This document shows, in pieces, positions 11,350-22,830 of a stretch of 64,000 nucleotides of DNA. The DNA is from Adiantum capillus-veneris (lineage: Eukaryota > Streptophyta > Polypodiopsida > Polypodiales > Pteridaceae), in assembly GCA_014529385.2 (NCBI GenBank), contig CM043963.1:97044412-97108411 (forward strand). Reading direction: 5' to 3'. Numbering within the stretch: the stretch's first letter is position 1; each line of letters starts with the position of its first letter. The notes under the pieces are model-generated. The model was not told the origin of the DNA. It ran no database searches and was given only the letters and a program-made list of their open reading frames with translations. The position numbers were made by a program, and so were the translations under genes.

Positions 11350-11530
11350 AGAAGAAAATTGGGGTCCAATAGGAATTAAGAAGAGAATTGGGGTCCAATA
11401 GCATTTGAGAAGAGAAATGGGATCCAACAGCAATTGAGAGGAGAATTGAGGCCCAATAGGATTTGAGAAGAGAATTGGGGTCCAATAAGAATTGAGAAGA
11501 GAATTGGGATCCAATAGGAATTGAGAAAGG
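11350..11530. repeat. 29-bp minisatellite in LTR A
   Basis: Six to seven copies of a 29-bp unit containing ATTGGGGTCCAATAG. Two consecutive GGGGTCC cores are exactly 29 bp apart (11361 and 11390). The matching array in LTR B is at 18440-18625. Confidence 0.9.
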
Positions 11531-11546
11531 AATACCCACCATTTCC

Positions 11547-11554
11547 TATATAAG
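11547..11554 (+). promoter_or_regulatory. TATA box of LTR A
   Basis: TATATAAG, about 490 bp into the LTR, is the best promoter candidate of the family. It lies a few bases beyond the breakpoint at which LTR B is deleted, so LTR B lacks it. Confidence 0.6.
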
Positions 11555-11859
11555 CACCTCCTCTCCTTTGTATTTTTAGACATATATTGCTAAGCTACTT
11601 GCATACTTGCCATGCTCAAGACTATGCTGAAGTAAATCAAGGTTTCCATTAAACCTTGCTCTTGCTCTCTCCCTCTCTTGAAGGCCAAACCCTTGAGGGT
11701 TTTGTGAAGAAGCTCCTCTCTCCTTCCTCTTCACCATAAATCCCTTTCCTTCCTCCTTGAGCCTCACATCTCTTCAACAAGGACTTCAACCCCACTTCCC
11801 TCTTGCTTAGAGGAGGTAATCTTCATTTCTAGTAGGATTATTAATCCATGTGTTTTAAT

Positions 11860-12545
11860 GCTAGGAAGGTTTATATGCATCATTTTAGATTTAAGCTTTA
11901 ATGGTAAACTTGGAATTAGGGTTAACTATGAATGGTATTTATGCATCACAAAGTTAAGCTTCAAAGGTAGATTTGCACTCGTAAGCTAAGCTTTAATGGT
12001 AACTTTGTACTTAGATGTAAACTTTAGTGGTTACCTTACATTTTTAGGTTTTAAACTCAATGGAAAACTTGCAATTAGGGTTAAGTGATAAGAGTATCTA
12101 CGCATCATAAAGTTAAGCTTCAAAGGTAGATTTTCTCTCATAATCTAAGCTTTAATGGTAACTTTGCACTTAGATGTAAGCTTTAGTGATTACCTTGCAT
12201 TTTTAGGTTTTAAGCTGTAATGGAAACCTTGCAATTAGGGTTAAGTGATAAGAGTATCTACGCATCATAAAGTTAAGCTTCAAAGGTAAATTTGCACTCG
12301 TAAGCTAAGCTTTAATGGTAACTTTGCACTTAGATGTAAGCTTTAGTGATTACCTTGCATTTTTAGGTTTTAAGCTTTAATGGAAACCTTGCAATTAGGG
12401 TTAAGTGATAAGAGTATCTAGGCATCATAAAGTTAAGCTTCAAAGGTAGATTTTCTCTCGTAAGCTAAGTTTTAATGGTAACTTTGCACTTAGACATAAA
12501 CTTTAGTGACTACCTTGTATTTTAGGTTTAAGCTTTAATGGAGAG
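11860..12545. repeat. 160-bp tandem array in LTR A
   Basis: Four units marked by GCATCATAAAGTTAAGCTTC at about 11943, 12102, 12262 and 12422, spacing 159-160 bp. Within each unit AAGCTTTAATGG and TTAAGCTT phrases recur, so the unit itself is built of shorter related parts. The array falls in the segment missing from LTR B. Confidence 0.9.
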
Positions 12546-14221
12546 CTCGAAAACTCATAAATTATAGAATGACCTAGCTTCCTGAAAATGGAAAGCTAGG
12601 TACCATAAGAAAAGAGTAGTTGTCTAAGCTCGATAGAAGTAGTTCAATTTTTGGTATTGAAGAGTATTTCTAAAGTTTTCAATTTCAAGTTTGTTTGCAA
12701 ATACGGGATGGGGGAGATAGGGGATAACTTCGCGGAATTGATCTTCGTGTTGTTTGAACCGAAAACTCTACAAGCTTCCATGGAGATTCCCCATGGATGG
12801 CAAAGGATTGTAAAAACCTGGGAATCGACAAAACGGGGATTAACTTAAAAAGTTGTCATTTCCGAAGAGACATTAACCATCACATGCCTATGGCAGAAAC
12901 TCGCTTGTATTTTCTAAATAAACTTGGCTGGTAGATAATTAATGAAAGTAGGAATTAAGGTTGATAAATGAATGAACCTGAAAATTATCAACTAGGAGTT
13001 AAAAAGGAATCTCGAAAGGTGATAGGGATAGCCCATTGCAAAACATAGATTTAATTGGGAGTTTTGAAGATTGTCTGGAAATGACCAGGAACCAAGATGG
13101 ATCTTCTTGGGGTCAATTTGATTGAAAGATCGGCCCATTGAGAGGATTCTCTTGGGGAACTTGTCGGAGATTGGCCCTTTTCGGCTAAGGCAGTGTAACC
13201 GAAAAGTTGTTATACCTAGGTCATTCATGTCCGAGGGAAAAGGGATGAATGGGTTTGTTTTATTTTTTCCCGGCCGGGTGAGGTACCCGCGATATCTTAT
13301 TGGAAATCGGCCATAATCCGGGTATGGCCTGATGCCAATGGTTGGATGAGAAGGTTACACTCAGGTAGGATGATGTGAATTTAATTAAGGAAATTTGTTC
13401 GACATGGTTGATTAAAAAGGAACTGGAAAGGCTAGGAATGTAGGGGCTATCCTGTGCATCTATCACCAGATGCTGCTATACCTCTCGAAATAAAATGCTT
13501 AGGAAGGAATGATTAAATTACTTGATGAGCTTTTCTCAAACACATAATTCTGGGAAATATTGTGAAGGTGCTACCATTTTGATGGCTTGTAACCGATTAT
13601 CTTGGCTTGAATGGGGAGGTAAGATGAATTGGTTGAAACTAAATGTGTTGCATGATTAGTAGGAAACTAGCTACAAGTTAATTATAGCAGATAAAGGAAA
13701 TGAAATGAATTAAAAAGTTTCTAAATAAAGATCTGGTGGGAGCAACCAGATGAATTTTCCTGAACGAGGGTATGCAACCGATTGCATGCTGCTTGTTGTT
13801 TGATGATGTCTGATAGACTACTGTCTTCCTGATTTTGTAGTAGTTAAGTACTACCTCGCGAAGGGATTTTCATGAAATGGTTCGGTGGGTGGGCGGATCC
13901 GGAGGGTTAAATGGCCGGCTGTTGATTTAAAATTTTTATGTTAAACGCTAGAACTACGTGGGATAAAAAGAGGTAATCGGGGATGAGTGAGACTTGGTAG
14001 GATTGCAAGGTCCCTCTTCTTAGGGAAAGTGATAACTGTCCTGCCTGCTTGTCAGGAAAAAGGGGTTACCACCATGAACCAAGGGAGAACAAGAAAGCAA
14101 GAGCAGATCCTCAAGTTAAAGATCAAGAGAATCAAGACTAAGGACCACGATTTTGGGTGTGGAAAGCTATCAAGGACAGATTGATTATGAGAAGCGGATA
14201 GAACAATTGAATGAAGGGATG

Positions 14222-14562
14222 TACCCCCTTGGGTTGGCCTTCAAGATAGGCCGGAGTCCTGTCTGAATGTCGATCCCAAGTGGGATGGATACCTGTAGAT
14301 AGATCTACGTGACTCTCTGGAATAGTCTGGAGGATTGAGGGAGGTGAGTAGGGTCGAGTCTGGATATGTCCCTCACAAGTGGTATTAGAGCCTACCCCCT
14401 TGGGTTCGCATTCAAGATAGGTTGGAGTCATGTCTGAGTGTCGGTCCCATGTGGGAGGGATACCTGCAGATAGATCTACGTCATTCCCTGGAACGGTCTA
14501 GAGGACTAAGGAGGTGAGTAGGGTTGAGTCTGGGTATGGCCCTCACAAGTGGTATCAGAGCC
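14222..14562 (+). repeat. 170-bp duplication spanning LTR end and primer site
   Basis: TACCCCCTTGGGTT... to CCTCACAAGTGGTAT is present twice, with the CCTCACA phrases at 14371 and 14541 (period 170). The first copy of the primer site reads GGTATTAGAGC and the second GGTATCAGAGC. The same double structure occurs in LTR B (19612 and 19783), so the duplication is older than the separation of the LTRs. Confidence 0.85.
14550..14562 (+). promoter_or_regulatory. Primer-binding site, initiator tRNA-Met type
   Basis: TGGTATCAGAGCC follows the LTR end after AG. This is the standard plant primer site for minus-strand synthesis. It fixes LTR A as the 5' LTR of the internal region to its right. Confidence 0.9.
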
Positions 14563-16555
14563 TAATTTTGAATCTTGGACCTTGGAATCTAGAATTTTGG
14601 ATTTAAGATTAATGCATGAGAGAAAAACAACTCAATCTAGCACCCAAATTTCAATTATATTACCAACAAATGAAGTCTTGATGTTCCAATAAATTATTCA
14701 AAAATTTTCAAGATGGCTTGGGATTTGCCATAAGAAATTCAATGGATTATCTATGAGAGGATGGAAATTGCGATGCTAGAGTGAAGGCTCACTATGCTGG
14801 AACATTTTAGGAAGCTCATAAGTGAGAGATTTATGAAGGTTGGAATTTATCAGGATTCGAAGATTACATGGAATGGCAAGGATGGAATTTTTGTTTACAT
14901 TAATACAATGAAAAATTGAGTACTTACCACTGAATTGAAGAAGTCTTGTTGAGCTCAAGAGTTGCGGATATTTCAAGTTTTCTATTGTTGGGACTTTATG
15001 AGAATTCAAGATTACTATAAATCATACTAAGATAATCTTGAGACAGAAGGATATTTTTTTAATCAAGTGAAGAATTGGATTGCCAAATTGCAAGTCATAA
15101 GAAAGAATCTTAAGAGTACAAGTGATGACCAAGTGTTTTTTTTAAGTCCGACCAAAAGAAATCCCTTAAAGATGGGAAAGTGCAAGAGTTGAAGCTCACA
15201 AATTCTGCGGATCATTCAAAGACTTGAGAAGAATAAGAAATCAAACTTATGAGTTAGCCAAGAGCTTTAAAGTGGGAATCTTTACTCAAGACTATTGTAG
15301 ACGAAAGACCATTTGCACAAATTAAAAGTACACAGTAAAGAGAAGTCATTAAATACTCATTGGCAATTGAAGAAGAGAGACTGACATTTGAAGAAAAGGA
15401 AATACTGACAATACTCAATTTTTTCAAAAGGGTTATTTCTTCAATTAAAGCCAAAAAGGATTACAAGGGAGGCCGGAAGTAATTACGGAGAGGCAAGAAA
15501 ATTTACAACTCATGAAGATCCTCTAATATATGGTCACATAACCAAGTATCACAAGCACCGCACATGTTAGGACGCTCACCCTCTGGAATGGTTCTATGAG
15601 AAACAGCTTGAGCAATTTTTCGGGTATAAATTGAGAAGAGAAAAGTACCTCTAAGAGGAAGACTTCAGATGGTATCAAGGAAAATCTTAGAATGGGGGAT
15701 AAACTGCACAAGTAAAAACAACCTTGCAAAGAACCCAGGATCTCGTGTCCTTTTTGACGCAGTAGTATCGAGGGCCAAGTCCCAGAGCTTCTGTAACCAT
15801 AGCAAGTCGGGTATTGTTACGAAAATGGTCTCTATCCCAGAGAGTCACTCTTGTGAGATGTCGCCATGTCTTCCATATCGTCTGGCCGACACAAGAATTT
15901 GGCTGAGGGAAGAGGAGATCTTTGTATCGCTCTAAGAACTGTCTTTTAACTGCCTCATCCGCACTCTGCAAGTGAGAGATGCATACAGGAAGAACCAAGT
16001 CTTTTTGCCAAGACGCCATCAGATAAGAAAATGAATAAGTTACAAGAGAGTGAAGATCACAAAAATAAGAGGATAACAAGTGCTGATAAAGAAGGGATTT
16101 CCAGTAGCTTATAAAGAAGAAGTAGCGTATTGAAGAAGCCACAAACACGATGACTTATTCAAGAAGATAGATTATTAAGAAAGATTTTCCATGACTCCAA
16201 TATTATATTAGCAGATTTTTGGGGGATGAAGAAGTGAAGTTGAAAGCATTAACAAGAAGTTAAGTCGCGAGACGTATCCAAGAAGCTTCATCAATTACGT
16301 ATTTTATTTGAGTTGAGGACAACTCTTTCTTTTTTTTGTTGGGGAGAGATGCTGACTTCAATAGACTCAAGACCTCTTGACCAGCAGTTGTGTCCTCATC
16401 AACCTTGACTAATTCAATCCTTAGCTCTTCTTTACGTGAGGAAGTTTAACAAGAAATTCAGGTAGACCCCTATTTTAGACCTCTTCTGCAAGAGATTCAA
16501 GCTCAGAGCCCGAGGGAACACTTAACTGACTATACCTTAGCAGATGGTTTTCTTT
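14563..16555 (+). pseudogene. Gypsy family 1 internal region, decayed gag to RNase H
   Basis: This stretch should hold gag, protease, RT and RNase H, but I can read only scattered phrases. No long open frame remains on the + strand. A GAGTTGAGGACAACTCTTTC...GTTGGGGAG block at about 16316-16347 resembles the 3' untranslated region before LTRs A and B, so rearranged element DNA is present here. Just before 16556 a linker between RNase H and integrase is readable. A minus-strand exon-like segment inside (15739-15970) is listed separately. Confidence 0.55.
15687..16148 (-). other. Exon-like segment, possible captured host sequence
   Basis: A 153-codon minus-strand frame. Its middle (about 15740-15968) is less AT-rich than its surroundings and reads like a conserved protein, with Trp, Arg, Asp and Cys residues in a non-repetitive order. 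On the minus strand it is preceded by a pyrimidine-rich stretch ending CACTTGCAG, a good splice acceptor, and followed by GCAAG/GTTG, a possible donor. The outer parts of the frame are low in coding character. I cannot name the protein. It lies antisense inside a decayed gypsy element, so transduction of a host exon is the attractive reading; a chance frame is the alternative. Confidence 0.4.
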
Positions 16556-17430
16556 ACTACTTGGAAAGCTTCAATCCCTAGATATTCCTCACATGAAGTG
16601 GGAATGTCTGAGTATGGACTTTGTTACAAGTCTGCCAAAGACAAGTGGAAACTATAATTCTATTTTTTTCATAGTAGATAAGCTCACTAAGGTGGCTCAT
16701 CTAATTCCAGTCAAGCAGACACCACTGTCATCGACATAGCCCAAGTAGTTGTCAAAGAGGTAGTAAGATTACATGGAATCCCTGCAAGAATCATCAGTGC
16801 TTGGGATGCCAACTTTACTTCTAAGTTTTGGCAAGCCATGTTTCAATCTCTAGGTACCCAACTAAATCTCAGCTCAGTATATCATCCGGAGACTGATGGT
16901 CAAAGTGAGCGAGTGAATCAAGTCATTGAAGATATGCTTCGATCATACTACAACCAATAGCCCCAAAAATGGATCACGTTTCTTCCCCCTAGTTGAGTTC
17001 CTTATAGCTCTTCTCACCATCGCAGCCTCAGAATATCACCCTTTAAAGCCTTGCATGGTCAAGAATATTTAGTTCCTCTTTGATTAGCCGAACCAGCTCT
17101 TCATGTTCCTGCCGCTAAGTCTACCCTAGAAGAGATAGATCATCAACTTCTAGTCATTAGAGACAACCTGAAGAGAGCTAGTGATAGGCAGAAGAGCTAC
17201 GCTAATCTTCACCACTCCATTAGAAGCTTTAGCAAAGACGAATAAGTTCTCCTCGGAGTCAAACCCAAACGCAGCTCCTTAAAGCTAGGGAAATTCCGTA
17301 AGCTTGCATTCAAATATTGTGGACCTTTTGGAATCAAACCAATATCTGCCTTTTTGTCCAAACCCTTGATCATATTTTGGTTGGTTCTTCAGAACAACTG
17401 AGCATTATTTTTCACGATATAGATGATACT
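16556..17430 (+). pseudogene. Gypsy family 1 integrase, decayed
   Basis: Ty3/gypsy integrase core and C-terminus. Readable landmarks are a Ser-Met-Asp-Phe-Val block near 16612, an I-I-S-A-W-D block near 16790 where intact enzymes have S-D-R-D, a YHPETDGQSERVNQ block near 16880-16925, and the C-terminal K-L-G-K-F-R-K-L region near 17285. Several frameshifts and stops are present, for example TAG near 16958. The S-A-W-D change removes a catalytic Asp, so the copy is inactive. The enzyme would normally insert element DNA into the nuclear genome. Neighbouring LTR B closes the element. Confidence 0.9.
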
Positions 17431-18150
17431 TTTGATGTAATTTTTATGCGGATGTAATCAATCGTCATATTATGGAATTCAAATATCTCTAGTTAGTCAA
17501 TTCTTTTGAGACTCAAATCGTCTATGGTGTTTTACAAGTCTAGTTGTTATGATACGTGAAATACCTGATTACCAAGTGAAAGATAAGACAGTAAGCTATA
17601 GACCAAAGATAAATAATGATGCAGGAAATAAATTGGGTACACAAGGGAAAAGATATTGCAAGATTAATTGAAAGATCACTATGAAATCCTTTAACTGTCA
17701 AGAACATAGTATCAGTTGGATGATATCAATAGAGAAATGAGTCAACGCTCAAAACGAAAAAAGTTAAAATCTAGGTAAGAATGGTCAAATTTTTAGAAAG
17801 AATATTAAGGATAGATAGAGAGCGAAGTGAAGAAATGATCTTCAGACCTCACAAGAGAAACACAATCCGGTGACACCAAAGGAAAAGTACCTAGTTAAGT
17901 AAGATTGCATTCAGTAATTAAAGTAACCCCGAGTCATTAAGACTTCTTTATGATTAAAACTTTTACGTCAATGCTAAAAATGGAAGAGAAGTGTATTATT
18001 CAAGGTCCATACAAGCTTCACTCTCCATTAATCTGAATACCCTAAAAGTTACTGACCATCTTAAATCATAAGTTGACCAAAGATCGAGTCTGACTATTCT
18101 CTAAAGCATGTCCCGAGCTGAGGACAGCTCTTTGTTTTTGTTGAGGAGTT
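17431..18150 (+). other. Gypsy family 1 3' untranslated region and polypurine tract
   Basis: Homologous to 10330-11058 with few changes. It ends in a TTGTTGAGGAGTT purine-rich tract directly before LTR B. No gene. Confidence 0.8.
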
Positions 18151-19789
18151 TGTAAGGTCCCTCCTTAACCCTAGAGCCATTCATAACTTTTTTCAACCTA
18201 AGAAAACAATTTAGAAAAAGCAAGACCGACAAATAAGTCATCCGGACAACGAGACTTTACTCCAGAATGAAAAGACAAGGATATTTTGGGTAAGAAATTA
18301 CGTCATCCCTATATTTTCCAAAAATATTAAGATTATTTTTATATTTCTTTGTCAAAATCCATGTGGGAACTGATCTATATCGAGAACTGGGTGAAAAAGG
18401 AACTAACTTGATTGAAAGATAAAGTTAAGAGATAAGAACTAAGAAGAAAATTGGGGTCCAATAGGAATTAAGAAGAAAATTGGAGTCCAATAGCATTTGA
18501 GAAGAGAAATGGGGTCCAATAGCAATTGAGAGGAGAATTGGTGTCCAATAGGATTTTAGAAGAGAATTGGGGTCCAATAAGAATTGAGAAGAGAATTGGG
18601 GTCCAATTGGAATTGAGAAAAGAATACCCACCATTTGGTTGACATGGTTGCTTAAAAAGGAACTGGAAAGGCTAGGAATATGGAGGCTATCCTGTGCATC
18701 TATCACCAAATGGTGCTATACCTCTCGAAATAAAATGCTTAGGAAGGAATGATTAAATTACTTGATGAGCCTTTCCCAAACACTTAATTCTGGGAAATAT
18801 TGTGAAGGTGCTACCATTTTGATGGCTTGTAACCGATTATCTTGGCCTGAATGGAGAGGTAAGATTAATTGGTTGAAACTAAATGTGTTGCATGATTAGT
18901 AGGAAACTAGCTACAAGTTAATTATAGTAGATAAAGGAAAGAAAATGAATTAAAAAGTTTCTAAATAAAGATCTAGTGGGAACAACCAGATGAATTTTCT
19001 TGAACGAGGATATGCAATCAATTGCATGGTGCTTGTTGTTTGATGATGTCTGATAGACTACTGTCTTTCTGATTTTGTAGTAGTTAAGTACTACCTCGAG
19101 AAGGGATTTTCATGAAAAGGTTCGGTGGGTGGGCGGATCCAGAGGGTCAGATGGCCGAATGTTGATTTAAAAATTTTATGTTAAATGCTAGAACTACGTG
19201 GGATAAAAAGGGGTAATCGGGGACGAGCGAGACCAAGTAGGATTGCAAGGTCCCTCTTCTTAGGGGAAAGTGATAACTGTCGTGCCTGCTTGTCAGGAAA
19301 AAGGGGTTATCACCATGAACCAAGGGAGAACAAGAAAGCAAGAGCATATCCTCAAGTTAAAGATCAAGAGAATCAAGACTAAGGACCATGATTTTGGGTG
19401 TGGAAAGCTATCAAGGACAGATAAATTATGAGGAGCGGATAGAACCATTGAATGAAGGGATGTACCCCCTTGGGTTGGCCTTCAAGATAGGCCGGAGTCC
19501 TGTCTGAATGTCGATCCCAAGTGGGAGGGATACGTGCAGATAGATCTACGTGACTCCCTGGAACGGTCTGGAGGACTGAGGGAGGTGAGTAGGGTCGAGT
19601 CTGGATATGGCCCTCACAAGTGGTATCAGAGCCTACCCCCTTGGGTTCGCATTCAAGATAGGTTGGAGTCCTATATGAGTGTCGGTCCCATGTGGGAAGG
19701 ATACCTGCAGATAGATCTACGTCATTCCCTGGAACGGTCTGAAGGACTAGGGGAGGTGAGTAGGGTCAAGTTTGGGTATGGCCCTCACA
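18151..19789 (+). repeat. Gypsy family 1 shortened LTR (B)
   Basis: It starts TGTAAGG as LTR A does and carries the same 29-bp array. At about 18635-18640 it jumps to sequence equivalent to about 13395 of LTR A, so roughly 1.85 kb (TATA box, 160-bp array) is missing. An ATTTG microhomology lies at the join. It then follows LTR A through the terminal duplication, with a PBS-like TGGTATCAGAGCC at 19621, and ends CCTCACA at 19789. The bases after it, ACAAGCTTC, no longer match the element, so it is the outer 3' LTR. Confidence 0.85.
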
Positions 19790-19949
19790 ACAAGCTTCAA
19801 GTGCCATTTGTTGAAATGCATACATCATATCCGTTTTGGCCTCCGAGGTGTAAAAGGCCCGTTATTGCCTTGTGGACAAGCGTTTGGTGCACTTCCAGGG
19901 CCAAAACAGATATAATGTGTGCATTTCAACTGGAAAATAAGATCCAACA

Positions 19950-22830
19950 AAGTAATCATTGATATTTTTTGCTGCCAATGCCTTCCTAAACTTTTCTACC
20001 TATGGAAGACTGAGAGACAACCCAAAATGCCTTTGATTGACATCTAAAAGGCACCAGATATGCTTCTTTTGGCCCAAACACTGTTAAAAACTTATGTCCA
20101 AAAGACATCATTTTTGGGTAAAACAAGTGCATGCTTTGTGGATAGGGTTTTTTTGCAGTTTTTGGGACAATTCCAACACAACATTAGCATTAAGAATACC
20201 ATTTGAAATATAATGACACATCTCATGACAATTACTTGCATGTACACTGACCCCTCCGTCTGGCCAGTTTGGACCCCCGACATCATCACAGTATATAGAG
20301 ACTAACCCACAAGGCACTTGCACAATCATAGCTTTTAAATTGATGTAATGAACACTTGTCTCTATACCAAATAAAGATTTAAGGTAGTTAATAAAAATCA
20401 CAATAAACTTGCCCATTCAAAACTAGAAAGTTAGATTTACTGCAATCCATGTATTTACACCAAATTGTAAGTCAAGTTAGGAAAGTACACGTGGATGGAT
20501 ATTATATTGATATATGAAATTAAAAAAGGGGCTCGTTATAGGTGTTCTGTTAGGAGGCACTGTGAAACTTCCTTGCGTCTTGCTTCAACATTAGGTAGGA
20601 TGAAAGTTAGGACTGAGACCGCTATGGCTTTGGGGTCTTCCACTCCTAAGGCTTGCTTGATAGCTACACGGGCTAAGACCTTGCCATAAAAAACTATGCC
20701 AAAATGGGCCATTGCAAGGGATTTGTTTACAAGAAAAACTACTTGCACAGTTCGAGGTATAGTGGACAAGCACAAGAGCTTGTTGACAGCCTTCAAGACC
20801 CACAAAGAAAAATTTCCATCATTGGAGAAGTCCAAGTTGTAGATAATGCAGATGTCACCCATGGGTGGTTTGCCAATGTAGTTTGCAAGTGATTCTTATG
20901 GGCCAAAAACATTGATCTCTCCCCCCTTGCAAGCTGGCCACACCTCCACATTGTCCAAAAGATCATGCAAAAGTTCGTGCTAGGAAAATACACTAGGATG
21001 GTCAATTACACAAGGAAGAAAATTACCACATGTTGTTGCCTTTTTTCATCATCCATAGTTGGTGTGAGGTAAAGGTTGAAAGATGATCTCCTCTCATCAA
21101 CAATGTTTAGCACTAGTTCTGTAATTGGACACTTAAGTGTCCTGAGACACTAAAGTGTCCTATTTTTGTACCAAGTTTTATTTGTCAAGCTAGAAAGAAG
21201 TTTTTTACACCTTGCTTCTACCATAGATTGGTTATGAGGGAAAGAAAACACTGGATTTTTCTCCATATCAAAAAACAATTTGTATGGAGAGAATTCTGGT
21301 AAAAATTATTATATCTTTTTGTAGCGATGGCCTTTTTTATATTTATAAAAGCCAAGTGTTAGCACTTAGTGTTACAAAACAACGGAAGCTACCTCAAATA
21401 TAATTTTTCAAGTCACATGCAAGCTATAGACATAAGTTCATACTTGAGCACGTGCTGAATAAGAGCATAATTTTGGACTTCCAAAGGTCCCCTCATGAAA
21501 TTGATACTATTCTAGTGCAATTTGACAACTACAAATGACTTTATATGTTTAAACCAAGAAACTACGTATTTTTTGGGCTCCCTAACTCAATTCAATCTCG
21601 TTTCTTTAACTCTATCTTGAATTCTTTATCGTGAAAAAACTCTTGAATATCTTGAGTTCTCCATAATAACATTGAAACCAAGGTTTTAAGCACCCAAATT
21701 ATGTATGTACCACGTACTTTGATACATTTAGTTGATCTACATGGAAGGTTTGATATTATTTGAGGTTTTGAATGCTTATGTCTCAAGAATGAAAATATGA
21801 AAGTTTTCTCTTATGCAGTTTTGAATATTTAAAATGATCAAATAATTGTTGCATACCAAAGCCCTTCTACTTGCCACTTTGAGTGCTCAATGGAAATGGC
21901 AAGCAATGTATCACTTTCTAAAACTCACAAAGACATCAGAAATAAAATTTTCTTTGTATACAACAACATGCTTGAAATGACCATATCAAACACATGGAAC
22001 CTTCCATTATTTTATATACTCCAAAAAACATTTTTGCACATGAAACTTTCAATTATTTATAGAAAAATTGTGGAAGAGTCACCTAAAATTTTCTACAAGG
22101 TCGCTTTATTTTTTTCTTGAGCTTATAAAGGCGATTTCTTCAAAGCGTCAATTGCAGTCTTACGAGGGTCAATTTGATGAGTATAGTTCTTGATCATGAT
22201 AGATTCCAAAATGCAAGGCTATATTTTTAAAAGACCCTCTAGCTAACATATTTAATCGTATCAAGAGGGTTTTCTTAAATATACCGTCTACTGCAAGTAG
22301 TAGTTAATTTAAATTTGTTAAAAAAGGATACTTTAAAGTGTCCTGTTTTGGTACCAAACTAGTGTTAAGGAATCAAAGTCAAGTGACTCAACATGAAGAG
22401 GTTGTTGATTTGCCACAATCTTGGCTTGGGTTGCCAAGAAATCCTCCTCCATCATGTTTTCCTGCTCTACAACTGCAATATTTGAAGTGGCCAAGGCAAT
22501 TGTGTCAACAATTGTGATCACTAACTTGCACAATTTCAGAGACATCATTTGATGTAGTGAATCATATATAAAAGGTTGTGCAAACTTTTAACTACCGTAT
22601 TCAAAGCACCTAGCTTGTGTGATCACTAACTTGAACAGTTTCAGAGACATCATTTGGCATTGTAATATGAATGTAAAATGTCAAAAGATTACCTTCAAGG
22701 CTTTAATTGTAGAGGTATCCATTTCCCAGTCTTACACATCCACATCTCTAGGTGGAAGTGTATATACAAAGTTGTGCAAAGTTTCAAGTATTGTATCTCA
22801 ATAGCCCCTAGCTTGCATCAATATCTATCT
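19950..22830 (-). pseudogene. Unrecognised decayed minus-strand gene, split by an insertion
   Basis: Coding-like stretches on the minus strand lie at about 22333-22548, 20536-20940 and 20100-20416, with frameshifts between them (one at the CCATGGGTG near 20860). The clearest part is at 22333-22548. When the 1240-bp insertion 21118-22357 is skipped, its frame continues without a stop past 21118 into roughly 30 more codons (to about 21015). This shows the insertion landed in coding DNA. I do not recognise the family; no signature motif is visible. The segment 22505-22617 is repeated in diverged form at 22618-22815. 19790-19950 shows nothing. Confidence 0.5.
21118..22357. mobile_element. 1240-bp insertion with palindromic ends and ACTAGT duplication
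   Basis: ACTAGT stands at 21112-21117 and again at 22358-22363. Near the left end is the perfect palindrome GGACACTTAAGTGTCC (21128-21143), followed by ACACTAAAGTGTCC. Near the right end is GGATACTTTAAAGTGTCC. These make subterminal inverted repeats. Removing the insert and one ACTAGT restores an open frame on the minus strand across the site. The inside is AT-rich and without a recognisable gene, so this is a non-autonomous element. The superfamily is open because a 6-bp duplication is not diagnostic. Confidence 0.7.

Larger units (their letters stand above)
11059..14547 (+). repeat. Gypsy family 1 long LTR (A), about 3.5 kb
   Basis: It begins TGTAAGG after GGGGAGT and ends CCTCACA two bases before a primer-binding site, so the ends are near-perfect inverted repeats. 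It holds the 29-bp minisatellite, a TATA box, a 160-bp tandem array and a terminal 170-bp duplication described separately. The same sequence, with 1.85 kb missing, recurs at 18151-19789. No gene inside is supported. Open frames on either strand are short and repeat-driven. Confidence 0.85.
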
